NCBI GenBank assembly: GCA_944363645.1
Contig: CALVUR010000007.1
Coordinates: forward strand, 1 to 64,000
Direction: 5' to 3'
Origin: an uncultured Clostridia bacterium
Lineage (GTDB): Bacteria; Bacillota; Clostridia; Christensenellales; Borkfalkiaceae
Length of the DNA: 64,000 nt
The notes beneath the pieces are model-generated. The model did no database searches. It was not told where the DNA came from and saw only the letters and a program-made list of their open reading frames with translations. Below are positions 7,499-15,152 of this stretch, piece by piece. A program made the position numbers and the translations under genes. How positions within the stretch are numbered: the first letter of the stretch is position 1; each line of letters opens with the position of its first letter.

Positions 7499-7619
7499 AA
7501 AAATACCCTCCTAAAAAGAGGGTGCTAATGCGAATAAATACCTATAAATTCCCCGTCAAGCATTACCTTGTCAGGTTCGATGGGTATAATCTCAGCCGTT
7601 AAGCACCCCAATATTTATC
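7499..7619 (-). promoter_or_regulatory. TPP riboswitch (THI element) controlling thiT
   Basis: The minus strand shows the conserved TPP aptamer blocks: GGGGTGC, GGCTGAGA, ACCCATCGAACCTGA, GGTAATGC and GGGGAA. Downstream, ACCCTC pairs with GAGGGT (7505-7510 with 7518-7523), a hairpin that covers the thiT ribosome binding site AGGAGGG and is followed by seven T. The aptamer 5' strand GGGGTGCTTAA can instead pair with TTAGCACCC (7520-7528). So without TPP the site is open, and with TPP the hairpin forms and shuts off thiT. Control could be at transcription, translation or both. Confidence 0.92.
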
Positions 7620-7835
7620 TAAATTTTACCACCAAACCACCAATTCGTCAATAAATTTTACCCTGTAAACAATTTTTGCCACATTATTTTTAAAAAGCCG
7701 TAATATCTTTCCAATAAAACATCACACACAAGCAAAACACAGCCCCAGCAATACACCACCCCAACAAAAAACCGTCCAGCAAAAATAAAAGGTTTCAATA
7801 AAAATATATAATGTAAGGCTAAAAGGCAAAAAAAA
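7620..7835. other. gap between divergent thiT and spoIVA
   Basis: It should contain the thiT promoter on the minus strand. No gene is supported; an open frame on the minus strand is hydrophobic but has no ribosome binding site. Confidence 0.5.
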
Positions 7836-7864
7836 TCATATTTACAAAAGGGCACGCATAAATT
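7836..7864 (+). promoter_or_regulatory. putative sigma-E promoter of spoIVA
   Basis: TCATATT, 14-base spacer, CATAAATT. This fits the mother-cell sigma-E pattern (ATATT, 14-15 bases, CATACA-T), with the known sigma-E gene spoIVA starting 30 bases later. Confidence 0.6.
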
Positions 7865-7893
7865 AGCGTAGGAAATTAAAACCCGGAGGAATT

Positions 7894-9342
7894 ATGGAAT
7901 ACGATATTTACAGTGATATCGCAAAGCGCACGGACGGCGATATTTATATCGGCGTAGTCGGTCCAGTACGGACAGGCAAGTCCACGTTTATCACTAAATT
8001 TATGCAAGAATTTGTGCTTCCCAACATGGCGGAAGGCAAAAAAAGTGTGGCTGTTGACGAAATGCCCCAGTCGGCAGCGGGCAAGACCGTTATGACGACC
8101 GAACCAAAGTTTGTCCCAAGCCAAGCGGTAACCATAAATGTGGGCAACAAAACGGCACGTATAAGGCTTATCGACTGCGTTGGTTACATGGTAAATGGTG
8201 CGTTAGGCGGTGATGAAGACGGCAAAACTCGCCTTGTAAAAACGCCGTGGCAAGATAGCCCAATGCCCTTTGATATGGCGGCGGAAGTGGGCACTTTAAA
8301 GGTTATAAAAGACCATTCAACTTTGGGCATTGTCGTTACCACCGACGGCACTTTTACCGACATAAATCGTGATGATTATTTGGTCAAAGAAGAAGCGGTC
8401 GTAAACGAACTAAAGTCCATCAATAAGCCGTTTATCGTGGTTTTTAACACCAAAAACCCAAGCGATGAAAGGGTGAAAAAAGAGTGCGAAAACCTTCAAA
8501 AAAAGTACGGCGTTTCGGTGGTTGCGATGGACGTATTAAATGTGAAAAAAGAAGGGCTTGAGTTCATTTTGTCAAAGGTGTTAGAAGAGTTTCCTATCAC
8601 CTCGATTGACTTTGAAATTCCAAAGTGGATAGAATCGCTTGATGTCGATAGCGAGATTTTAAGTTACACTTTAAGTGCAGTAAAAAGTGCGACGTTAGAT
8701 GTTACAAAAATGCATGACGTCGACCGGTTAGAAGGCATGTTTGACGACTCAAATGTGTATAAACCCATTACAAAAATGGATGTAAACATGGCGACGGGCA
8801 GGGTAAAACTTTACTGCGAAGCCAAAGACGGCGTCTTTTTTAAAGCCCTTTGCGAACTTACCGGCGAAGACCTTTCAACCGAGTGCGCACTCATGGACTA
8901 TGTAAACGATTTAACTTACGCCAAGAAAAATTATTACAAACTTAAAGACGCAATAACCGATGCCGAAGTAAACGGCTATGGCATTGTGCCGGCGCAGTTT
9001 ACAGAAAGCAATATTGGCGAGCCAGAAGTTGTTAAAAAGGCGGGGCAATATTGTGTAAAAATGCGTGTTGACGGGCAAAGTTTGCACATTATCCGTGCCG
9101 ATTTGGTCGCCGATATCGAAACCGTTTACGGCAGTTTAGACCAGTGCGAAAACTTTGTGCGTGTTATGGAAAAAGAAGGTTATAACGCCACCGTTTTTGG
9201 TCGGTCGGTAAACCAAATTGTCGCCGAAGAACTTGAAAAAAAGTGCGTGCAACTTCCCGAAAATATGCGTACAAAATTAAAAAGAGTCATTACAAAATCG
9301 GTAAACGAAAAAAGAAGCGGTTTTATTTATGTTTTGATTTAA
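7894..9342 (+). CDS. spoIVA: stage IV sporulation protein A (spore coat ATPase)
   Basis: 482 residues, close to the 492 of Bacillus subtilis. SpoIVA is the ATPase that polymerises on the forespore surface to form the coat basement layer. The P-loop is GPVRTGKS (residues 23-30) within a TRAFAC GTPase-like fold; MTTEPKFVPSQAV and LIDCVGYMV follow. The C-terminus is conserved and needed for localisation in homologues. A GGAGG site precedes the ATG. The gene is single and sits behind a sigma-E-like promoter. It shows that the organism belongs to an endospore-forming lineage. Confidence 0.95.
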   Translation: MEYDIYSDIAKRTDGDIYIGVVGPVRTGKSTFITKFMQEFVLPNMAEGKKSVAVDEMPQSAAGKTVMTTEPKFVPSQAVTINVGNKTARIRLIDCVGYMVNGALGGDEDGKTRLVKTPWQDSPMPFDMAAEVGTLKVIKDHSTLGIVVTTDGTFTDINRDDYLVKEEAVVNELKSINKPFIVVFNTKNPSDERVKKECENLQKKYGVSVVAMDVLNVKKEGLEFILSKVLEEFPITSIDFEIPKWIESLDVDSEILSYTLSAVKSATLDVTKMHDVDRLEGMFDDSNVYKPITKMDVNMATGRVKLYCEAKDGVFFKALCELTGEDLSTECALMDYVNDLTYAKKNYYKLKDAITDAEVNGYGIVPAQFTESNIGEPEVVKKAGQYCVKMRVDGQSLHIIRADLVADIETVYGSLDQCENFVRVMEKEGYNATVFGRSVNQIVAEELEKKCVQLPENMRTKLKRVITKSVNEKRSGFIYVLI

Positions 9343-9383
9343 TAAAAGAAGAAAATTTTGAAAAAATTTAACATTATAGAAAA

Positions 9384-9422
9384 AAATTGTCCTTAGTTTA
9401 ATCGCTATGGGCAATTTTTTTT
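9384..9422 (+). terminator. terminator of spoIVA
   Basis: AAATTGTCC pairs with GGGCAATTT, followed by a run of T. Confidence 0.7.
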
Positions 9423-9431
9423 AAAATTACT

Positions 9432-9460
9432 TTGTAATTATTAAAGTTTTATGCTACAAT
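9432..9460 (+). promoter_or_regulatory. sigma-A type promoter of the HAD-araC operon
   Basis: TTGTAA, 17-base spacer, TACAAT. The 5' leader then contains two copies of an 18-bp direct repeat (9491-9508 and 9513-9530, AAGACTAAAGATTAAATT). Confidence 0.65.
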
Positions 9461-9542
9461 GTAATTATTAAATTTTCCGTTTAAAAATTTAAGACTAAAG
9501 ATTAAATTTAATAAGACTAAAGATTAAATTCAAAAGGATAGT

Positions 9543-10346
9543 ATGAAGTATAAACTTTTGGCATGCGACGTTGACGGCACGCTTTTGACAACTGATAGAA
9601 GACTTACAGATGAAAACATAAAAGCCGTTCACGACTTAATGGATAGTGGTGTAAAATTCGTTTTATCAACGGGCAGGGCGTATCCGGGCGTTAAACAGAT
9701 CGCAGAAAAACTTGATATCGAAAATGGTACATTTATTTTGTATAACGGCGCAATGGTTGTCGAAAATAAAAAACCAATCTATTCGTTAAGTATCGATAAA
9801 GATGTTGCATTAAAGATTATTGAAGAAGGTCATAAAAGAAATTCCACTATGATCTTGTGGGTGGAAAACGTTTTGTATGCCGAAGTGCCAAGCGATAAAC
9901 TTCAAATTTATAAAGAAATCAACAACACCGATCCCATTTTTATCGGCGATTTAAAAAAGGTGTGCGACCAAAAAGTTACAAAAATTTTGTGGTATGATGA
10001 CCCTGTATCCACTGCTAAATATAGGGAAGAAATGCAACAAATCTTAAAAGATAGTTGTGGCTTTTTTATCTCTCGGCCTGACTTTTTAGAGTTTGTAAAC
10101 CCTAACTGCTCAAAAAAAACTGCGCTTGAATTTGTTGCAAAATATTACGGAATTAAAACTAATGAAACGGTTGCCGTTGGCGATAGTTACAACGATATTC
10201 CAATGTTTATGGGCGCAGGGCTTCCCGTTGCCATGGGCAATGCTAATGAAGATATAAAATCGCTTTGCAAATATATTACCGACACTTGCGACAATGGTGG
10301 CGTTGCAAAACTAATTTATAAACTTATTAAGGAAAACAATCAATGA
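9543..10346 (+). CDS. Cof-type HAD phosphatase
   Basis: 267 residues. HAD motif I is DVDGTLLT near residue 9 (nucleophile Asp), motif II is the Ser/Thr of VLSTGRAYPGV, motif III is a Lys near KKTALEF, and motif IV is AVGDSYNDIPMF. The cap type and length fit the Cof/YidA group, which dephosphorylates small sugar phosphates or cofactors; the substrate cannot be told. A moderate AAAGGA site precedes the ATG. Its stop overlaps the start of the AraC gene by four bases (ATGA), so the two are translationally coupled. Confidence 0.88.
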   Translation: MKYKLLACDVDGTLLTTDRRLTDENIKAVHDLMDSGVKFVLSTGRAYPGVKQIAEKLDIENGTFILYNGAMVVENKKPIYSLSIDKDVALKIIEEGHKRNSTMILWVENVLYAEVPSDKLQIYKEINNTDPIFIGDLKKVCDQKVTKILWYDDPVSTAKYREEMQQILKDSCGFFISRPDFLEFVNPNCSKKTALEFVAKYYGIKTNETVAVGDSYNDIPMFMGAGLPVAMGNANEDIKSLCKYITDTCDNGGVAKLIYKLIKENNQ

Positions 10347-11125
10347 ACCAAATTATTGATATAAAAAAATTTGATGGGCAAAGCGAAAATTTAGAAAAGT
10401 CCGCCTATAAGTCGATTATCTACTGTTTTTCGGGCAGTCTTTCGTGCGTTGATGGGCAAAATAATGTTGAAATTACTAAAAATCAATTACTCATTATTCC
10501 AAAAAATGTGGCAGTAAGTTTATCTGGTAATAAGTTTACCGCAACACAAGTTACAATAAAAGATGCCACAATTCAAACAGATAAAATTGCAAAAATTGAC
10601 GATTTAGATGGCAACCCTATCGCTTTTTGCGTAAACGAAATTTGTAAATATATCGACCAGTTAAAGCCCCAAGATGAAATCATTTTAAACGCCTTAGGTG
10701 GCTTGATGTCGGGGTATGTTACGGCTAATTTGGGTAAAAGTGGCGTAAATGGGCTTAGTGAAGAGATAAAACGCACACTCACAAAAAACGTTGGTAATTG
10801 CGATTTTAAGATAGATGAGTATTTAAAAAGCCTACCGCTTAACACCGATTATCTTAAAAAGTTGTTTAAAAAGCAAACGGGTTTTACCCCGCATGAATAT
10901 TTGACAAAATTGCGCTTTGACAAGGCAAAAATTATGCTATCAGGCACAGATAGGTTTAACTACACAATAAAACAAGTTGCTTATCAGTGTGGTTATCAAG
11001 ATGCCCTTTATTTTTCAAGGCTTTTTAAAAAGAAATTTTCCTATTCGCCAAAAGATTATACGCATAGGTTTGATAAAAAAGTTAAGAAAAAAGTCGTCGG
11101 CAGTCTTGTCGAAAATGATGTGTAA
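10343..11125 (+). CDS. AraC-family transcriptional regulator
   Basis: 260 residues. The C-terminal 100 residues hold the two helix-turn-helix motifs of AraC/XylS proteins (LKKLFKKQTGFTPHEYLTKL, then KQVAYQCGYQDALYFSRLF and KKFSYSPKDYTHRF). The N-terminal half is short, with a probable small cupin-like sensor (LSCVDGQNNVEITKNQLLII), so the ligand is unknown. It is coupled to the HAD phosphatase. A palindrome-family copy overlaps its stop codon. Confidence 0.85.
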   Translation: MNQIIDIKKFDGQSENLEKSAYKSIIYCFSGSLSCVDGQNNVEITKNQLLIIPKNVAVSLSGNKFTATQVTIKDATIQTDKIAKIDDLDGNPIAFCVNEICKYIDQLKPQDEIILNALGGLMSGYVTANLGKSGVNGLSEEIKRTLTKNVGNCDFKIDEYLKSLPLNTDYLKKLFKKQTGFTPHEYLTKLRFDKAKIMLSGTDRFNYTIKQVAYQCGYQDALYFSRLFKKKFSYSPKDYTHRFDKKVKKKVVGSLVENDV

Positions 11126-11159
11126 AAGTGGCGATAATGGGCTTATAGCCCCACTTTTT
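11124..11159 (+). repeat. 37-bp palindrome family, copy 2 (overlaps the araC stop)
   Basis: AAAAGTGG arm, GATAAT, GGGCTTATAGCCC, CACTTTTT arm. The TAA stop of the AraC gene (11123-11125) lies in its first two bases, so the element begins exactly at the end of the gene and could act as its terminator. Confidence 0.85.
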
Positions 11160-11186
11160 AGGTAAATTTATAATAAAAAGGGAAGT

Positions 11187-11915
11187 ATGCAAGAAAAAAT
11201 TTTATTGCTTGAAAAGATAATAAAGGAAAGTAATTATATCGTGTTTTTTGGTGGTGCAGGCGTATCAACTGAAAGTGGTATACCAGACTTTCGCAGTCAA
11301 GACGGGCTTTACAACCAAAAATTTGATTACCCACCAGAACAAATTTTATCGCACGAATTCTTTTTTACACACACTCAAAAGTTTTACGACTTTTACCGTG
11401 AAAAGATGATTGCTAAGGGTGTTTTACCAAACAAGGCACACAACGCACTTAAAAAACTTGAAGACATTGGCAAACTTAAAGCCATAATAACTCAAAACAT
11501 AGACGGACTTCACCAACTTGCCGGCAGTAAAAATGTGTACGAACTTCACGGCACAGTCTACAAAAATAATTGCATAAGTTGCGGTAAGTTTTACGGCATT
11601 GATAAAATTTTGCAAAGTAATGATGTGCCAAAATGCACTTGCGGTGGGATAATTAAACCACAAGTTGTTCTTTACGGCGAATCACTTCCAGACGGCACTG
11701 TTATTGGCGCAATAAATCACATACGCTCATGCGATACGCTGATTGTCGCTGGCACTTCATTAACGGTTTATCCGGCGGCATCACTTATAAGGTACTTTAA
11801 GGGTAAAAATTTGGTGCTTATCAATCGTGATAAAACCGATTACGATTCAATTTGTAACCTTGTTATCAATGAAAAGGTCGGTTTAGTTTTAGATTCAGCA
11901 ACAAAAAATTTATAG
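11187..11915 (+). CDS. cobB: NAD-dependent protein deacylase (sirtuin)
   Basis: 242 residues. NAD-binding motifs are GAGVSTESGIPDFRS and TQNIDGLHQLAG. The catalytic His is in ELHGTVY, four zinc cysteines are in CISCGKFYG and PKCTCGG, and the closing GTSLTVYPAA is also present. Sirtuins remove acetyl or longer acyl groups from lysines using NAD. The short plain core is the bacterial class II/III type. A modest AAGGGA site precedes the ATG. The gene stands alone between two palindrome-family copies. Confidence 0.92.
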   Translation: MQEKILLLEKIIKESNYIVFFGGAGVSTESGIPDFRSQDGLYNQKFDYPPEQILSHEFFFTHTQKFYDFYREKMIAKGVLPNKAHNALKKLEDIGKLKAIITQNIDGLHQLAGSKNVYELHGTVYKNNCISCGKFYGIDKILQSNDVPKCTCGGIIKPQVVLYGESLPDGTVIGAINHIRSCDTLIVAGTSLTVYPAASLIRYFKGKNLVLINRDKTDYDSICNLVINEKVGLVLDSATKNL

Positions 11916-11948
11916 TAATTTTTTAAATTAAAAAAACGGCAAAAAATT

Positions 11949-11987
11949 AAAAAAGTCGGGCTATAAGCCCGTTATTGATATATTTTT
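11949..11987 (-). repeat. 37-bp palindrome family, copy 3
   Basis: Core GATAACGGGC on the consensus becomes CAATAACGGGCTTATAGCCC here; one arm is degenerate (ATATATC). Lies after the sirtuin gene. Confidence 0.8.
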
Positions 11988-12096
11988 AAACAAAAGATTG
12001 CAATAAAAAATACTAATGATAATGGATAGAACACTAATGAAAGGCGTAAATATTGCGATAAAAAACTAAAAACTGTCGCACAAAAACACATTACAC

Positions 12097-12125
12097 TTGA
12101 CAAAACTTACACTTTTATATTAAAA
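12097..12125 (+). promoter_or_regulatory. sigma-A type promoter of ribU
   Basis: TTGACA, 17-base spacer, TTAAAA. No FMN riboswitch blocks are visible between it and the gene. Confidence 0.55.
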
Positions 12126-12167
12126 TCACCTATGCAATTATATATACACGGGTAATGGGGTTAAACT

Positions 12168-12875
12168 ATGAAAAAGTATTTTACAGCAAGAAGAATTGCA
12201 AACATTGCAATATTGGCAGCACTATCTTTTGTTTTGTACATTATCAACATACCTTTGGTGTTTGCATTCCCATCATTTTTAAAACTCAATTTATCTGATA
12301 TTCCAGCCCTTATTGGTGGCTTTTCAATGGGCCCACTCGCTGGCGCATTGATCGTAATAATCAAAATTTTGATCAAATTACCAGCAAGTGATACAATGTT
12401 CGTCGGCGAATTTTCCGACTTAGTAAACGGCTTGGCATTCGTACTTATCTCATCATTTTTCTATAAGTACCACAGGACAAAAAAGGGTGCGGTAATTTCC
12501 TTATTATTAGGCACAGTTACATCCATTTTCACCGCAACACTTTGCAACTTGCTCATCATGATCCCACTTTATTTAAAGGTTATGGGCTTCACACTCGACC
12601 AAATCGCAGGCCTATGCCCACCAGCATTTAACGTTACTGCGGACAACTTCTATATGTACTATACCTTTGGCGCAGTAATTCCTTTCAACTTATTACGTTG
12701 CTTGGTCGCATCTGGCGTAACCTTTATTTTGTATAAATCACTTACAAGGCTCATCAATCGTATCGAAGGCGACACACAAACATCCCAAAAGGCTGTAACA
12801 AAGGTTTGTGATTGTAGCGCACAAAACGAAGGTGAAAAAGTTGATGGCGACAACGCCGAAGACAAAAAAGAATAA
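12168..12875 (+). CDS. ribU: ECF transporter S component, probably RibU (riboflavin)
   Basis: 235 residues with about six membrane segments. LKLNLSDIPALIGGFSMGPLAG is the characteristic block of riboflavin-type S components, with FVGEFSDLVNGLAFV further on. S components bind a vitamin and dock onto the shared EcfA-EcfA'-EcfT module, absent here. The last 35 residues are acidic and lysine-rich and probably a cytoplasmic tail. Riboflavin is the best guess by motif, but no FMN riboswitch is visible upstream, so another vitamin is possible. Confidence 0.78.
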   Translation: MKKYFTARRIANIAILAALSFVLYIINIPLVFAFPSFLKLNLSDIPALIGGFSMGPLAGALIVIIKILIKLPASDTMFVGEFSDLVNGLAFVLISSFFYKYHRTKKGAVISLLLGTVTSIFTATLCNLLIMIPLYLKVMGFTLDQIAGLCPPAFNVTADNFYMYYTFGAVIPFNLLRCLVASGVTFILYKSLTRLINRIEGDTQTSQKAVTKVCDCSAQNEGEKVDGDNAEDKKE

Positions 12876-13003
12876 AAAAGAATAAAGACGAAAAAAAGAG
12901 TAAAATTACAAATTAAAAAAATCAATTTAAAAACCATTAAAATTTTGTCGGCTATATAGCCAAAAATTTACGGTGCAAAAATAAATAAAAAAAGGTAACA
13001 ATT

Positions 13004-13399
13004 ATGATATACATTTCCACCAGCCCCGAAGAAACAATGCGCATTGCCCAAAACTATGCCAAAACACTTCAAAAAAATGACGTAGTGCTTTTAGAAGGCG
13101 ATTTAGGCGCAGGCAAAACGGTTTTCGCAAAGGGCGTTGCAAAAGGGCTTAACATTACAGAAACTGTTGTAAGCCCCACATACGCTTACATGAACGATTA
13201 CGACGGCAGACTTTATCACTATGACTGTTATAGGTTAGGTAGTGGTGAAGACGCAGTCCGTTTGGGACTTACCGACTACTTCGAGGCTGACGGAATTTGT
13301 TTGATAGAATGGGCTGAAAATATTCAATCTGTTTTGCCCAAAAATTGCAAAAAGGTTACAATCACCGTAAAAGACGGACAAAGGATAATTACTTTATGA
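13004..13399 (+). CDS. tsaE: tRNA threonylcarbamoyladenosine ATPase TsaE
   Basis: 131 residues. Walker A GDLGAGKT at 32-39; VVSPTYAYMNDY and HYDCYRL are family motifs, and LIEWAEN holds the acidic residue. TsaE works with TsaB and TsaD to place t6A37 on ANN-decoding tRNAs. First gene of a tight operon (tsaE-tsaB-rimI-hydrolase-murF) with four-base overlaps. No tsaD is seen here. Confidence 0.93.
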   Translation: MIYISTSPEETMRIAQNYAKTLQKNDVVLLEGDLGAGKTVFAKGVAKGLNITETVVSPTYAYMNDYDGRLYHYDCYRLGSGEDAVRLGLTDYFEADGICLIEWAENIQSVLPKNCKKVTITVKDGQRIITL

Positions 13400-14007
13400 A
13401 ATATCTCGCAATAGATACAAGTGGCGACTATTTGGCAGTAGTTTGCAAAAATGATGACGTGGTAAAATTCCACTTTTCAAAAATGCCGGGCGTAAAGCAT
13501 TCGGTTACTTTAATGCCCATTATTGAAGAAGTCGCACAAAATGCAAACTTAAATTTAAAAGACGCAGATTTTTTCACTTCCACCACAGGTCCCGGCTCTT
13601 TTACCGGCATAAGGATAGGCGTCGCAACCATAAAAGGCTTTGCAGATGCATATAATAAACCTGTACTTCCTGTTACCACTTTGGAAGTTATTGCATATAC
13701 TGAAATAGATAAAAGGCGTCTTTGCTTAATCGATGCCAAACACGACCATTTTTACGCACAAGCATTTGACGGTAAAACGGAAACTTTTAAAGCATCTTTT
13801 ATCGATAAAGAAACCGTTTTAAATTTAAGTCAAAATCATAAATTGCTCGCTAACGGGCCTATAGACGGACTTTTAGAAGATTCTGTTGACATAATAAAAG
13901 GTCTTATGGGTGCGGTTGAAGACAATTTAGACCGCATAAGTTATGATGTTGACAGCCTTCATCCTTTCTATTTACGGTTATCCCAAGCAGAGGAAGGCAG
14001 AAAATGA
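13396..14007 (+). CDS. tsaB: TsaB, t6A modification subunit
   Basis: Start chosen at 13396 (ATGA overlap with the tsaE stop), giving MKYLAIDTSGDYLAVV, the normal TsaB start; an upstream in-frame Met at 13345 would run deep inside tsaE. 203 residues with an ASKHA fold: STTGPGSFTGIRIGVATIKGF is the signature block. TsaB scaffolds TsaD and TsaE. The next gene, rimI, again overlaps by four bases. Confidence 0.92.
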   Translation: MKYLAIDTSGDYLAVVCKNDDVVKFHFSKMPGVKHSVTLMPIIEEVAQNANLNLKDADFFTSTTGPGSFTGIRIGVATIKGFADAYNKPVLPVTTLEVIAYTEIDKRRLCLIDAKHDHFYAQAFDGKTETFKASFIDKETVLNLSQNHKLLANGPIDGLLEDSVDIIKGLMGAVEDNLDRISYDVDSLHPFYLRLSQAEEGRK

Positions 14008-14438
14008 TTTTGCGTGATTTAAATTTAGACGATTTAGACCAAATTTGCGAAATCGAGAATCAAAGTTTTTCAAATCCTTGGTCAAAAGAGATGTTTTTAG
14101 GCAGTTTTCTTTCACCAAACTATAGGACAATCGTCAGCGAAGAAAATGGCGAAATCTTAGGCTATATGTCGATTATCGCCACAAAAGATATTTTTGAAAT
14201 CATAAATATCGCAGTAAAAAAAGAAAGGCGAAACTTAAAAATAGGCACAACGCTTATTTTAAAGGCAAAGGAAATTTGTAAAAATGTCAACGCAAGTCAA
14301 ATTTACCTTGAAGTTCGTCCGTCAAACACCCCAGCAATAAATTTATATAAAAAGCAAGGGTTTAAAGTTGACGGCATTCGCCCCAAATATTACGGCGACG
14401 AAGACGCAATTTTGATGTCTTATGATAGCGAGGATTAG
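14004..14438 (+). CDS. rimI: ribosomal-protein-alanine N-acetyltransferase RimI
   Basis: 144 residues, full GNAT fold. Acetyl-CoA binding loop is the KERRNLKIGTTLI segment (relative of RRxGIG), followed by IYLEVRPSNTPAINLYKKQGF, typical of RimI, which acetylates the N-terminus of ribosomal protein S18. Order tsaE-tsaB-rimI is common in Firmicutes. Its TAG stop is in the same frame as the following hydrolase. Confidence 0.9.
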   Translation: MILRDLNLDDLDQICEIENQSFSNPWSKEMFLGSFLSPNYRTIVSEENGEILGYMSIIATKDIFEIINIAVKKERRNLKIGTTLILKAKEICKNVNASQIYLEVRPSNTPAINLYKKQGFKVDGIRPKYYGDEDAILMSYDSED

Positions 14439-14441
14439 TTT

Positions 14442-15152
14442 ATAATAAAATCAATCAATGGTTTAGAAACTTTTGTCTTAGGAAGTGGCAAACCACTACT
14501 TTTTTTGCATGGCTATGGCGCATGTAAAGAAACTTTTAATTACCAACTCAATTATTTTGCTCAATTTTTTAAGGTGTATGCACCCGATCTACCCGGCTTT
14601 AAATCACCACTAAAAAGCCCTTTAAGTTTGGCTGATTACGCCAAAATCGTGGATGGTTTTATTTTAGAAACGGGCGAAAAAAACTTTTCAGTCATCGCAC
14701 ATTCTTTCGGCGTAAGGATACTTTTAAAACTTATGCCCTATAATTTTGACAAGATTGTCATAACGGGTGGGGCTGGCTTAAAAACAAGAAAAAGCCCGGC
14801 GTATTATTTTAAAAAGTGGGGCTATAGGTCGATTAAAGCCACTTTTGGCGAAAATTCAGCAAAAAAATTCAGTCAAAAATTTAACAAAAACGGCATAGAT
14901 AATATGCCAAAAAACAATAAAATCAGTTTTATCAAAATTGTAAACGAACCGCTTGATGATAAACTTTCTAAAGTTTTATCCCCAACACTGATTATTTACG
15001 GCAACAAGGATAAAGAAACGCCTTTATACTTAGCCAAAAAATTTAATCGAGGGATAAAAGATAGCGCACTTATCATTTTGCGTGGCGGACACTTTGTGTT
15101 TATCGACGACTATATGTCGTTTAATGTTATAGTAAAGGAATTTTTGTTATGA
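14442..15152 (+). CDS. alpha/beta hydrolase with a probable non-standard start
   Basis: About 236 residues. HG oxyanion motif LLFLHGYGACKETF, nucleophile Ser in VIAHSFGVR, acid Asp in LIIYGNKDKETP, and His in LRGGHFVFIDD form the usual triad; the substrate is unknown. The first beta strand (IKSINGLETFVLGSGKPLLF) has no ATG, GTG or TTG ahead of the HG motif. The frame runs back to the rimI TAG stop, with ATA codons at 14442 and 14445 seven bases after AGGA. ATA initiation or UAG readthrough from rimI is therefore likely; TTG at 14505 would delete the first strand. A palindrome copy is embedded (14811-14846). Confidence 0.75.
   Translation: MIKSINGLETFVLGSGKPLLFLHGYGACKETFNYQLNYFAQFFKVYAPDLPGFKSPLKSPLSLADYAKIVDGFILETGEKNFSVIAHSFGVRILLKLMPYNFDKIVITGGAGLKTRKSPAYYFKKWGYRSIKATFGENSAKKFSQKFNKNGIDNMPKNNKISFIKIVNEPLDDKLSKVLSPTLIIYGNKDKETPLYLAKKFNRGIKDSALIILRGGHFVFIDDYMSFNVIVKEFLL
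14811..14846 (-). repeat. 37-bp palindrome family, copy 4, inside the hydrolase gene
   Basis: AAAAAGTGGGGCTATAGG and TCGATTAAAGCCACTTTT in sequence. In frame it encodes KKWGYRSIKATF in the lid region, between the nucleophile and acid residues. Confidence 0.75.

Noticed and set aside
7658..7855. A hydrophobic 65-residue minus-strand open frame
   Set aside because: No ribosome binding site, and it lies between the thiT riboswitch region and the spoIVA promoter.
11988..12167. FMN riboswitch ahead of ribU
   Set aside because: None of the conserved RFN blocks (AGGAT, GGGTGAAAxTCCC-like) are present.
12945..12970. A palindrome-family copy (GTCGGCTATATAGCC)
   Set aside because: Only the central few bases match and neither arm is present.
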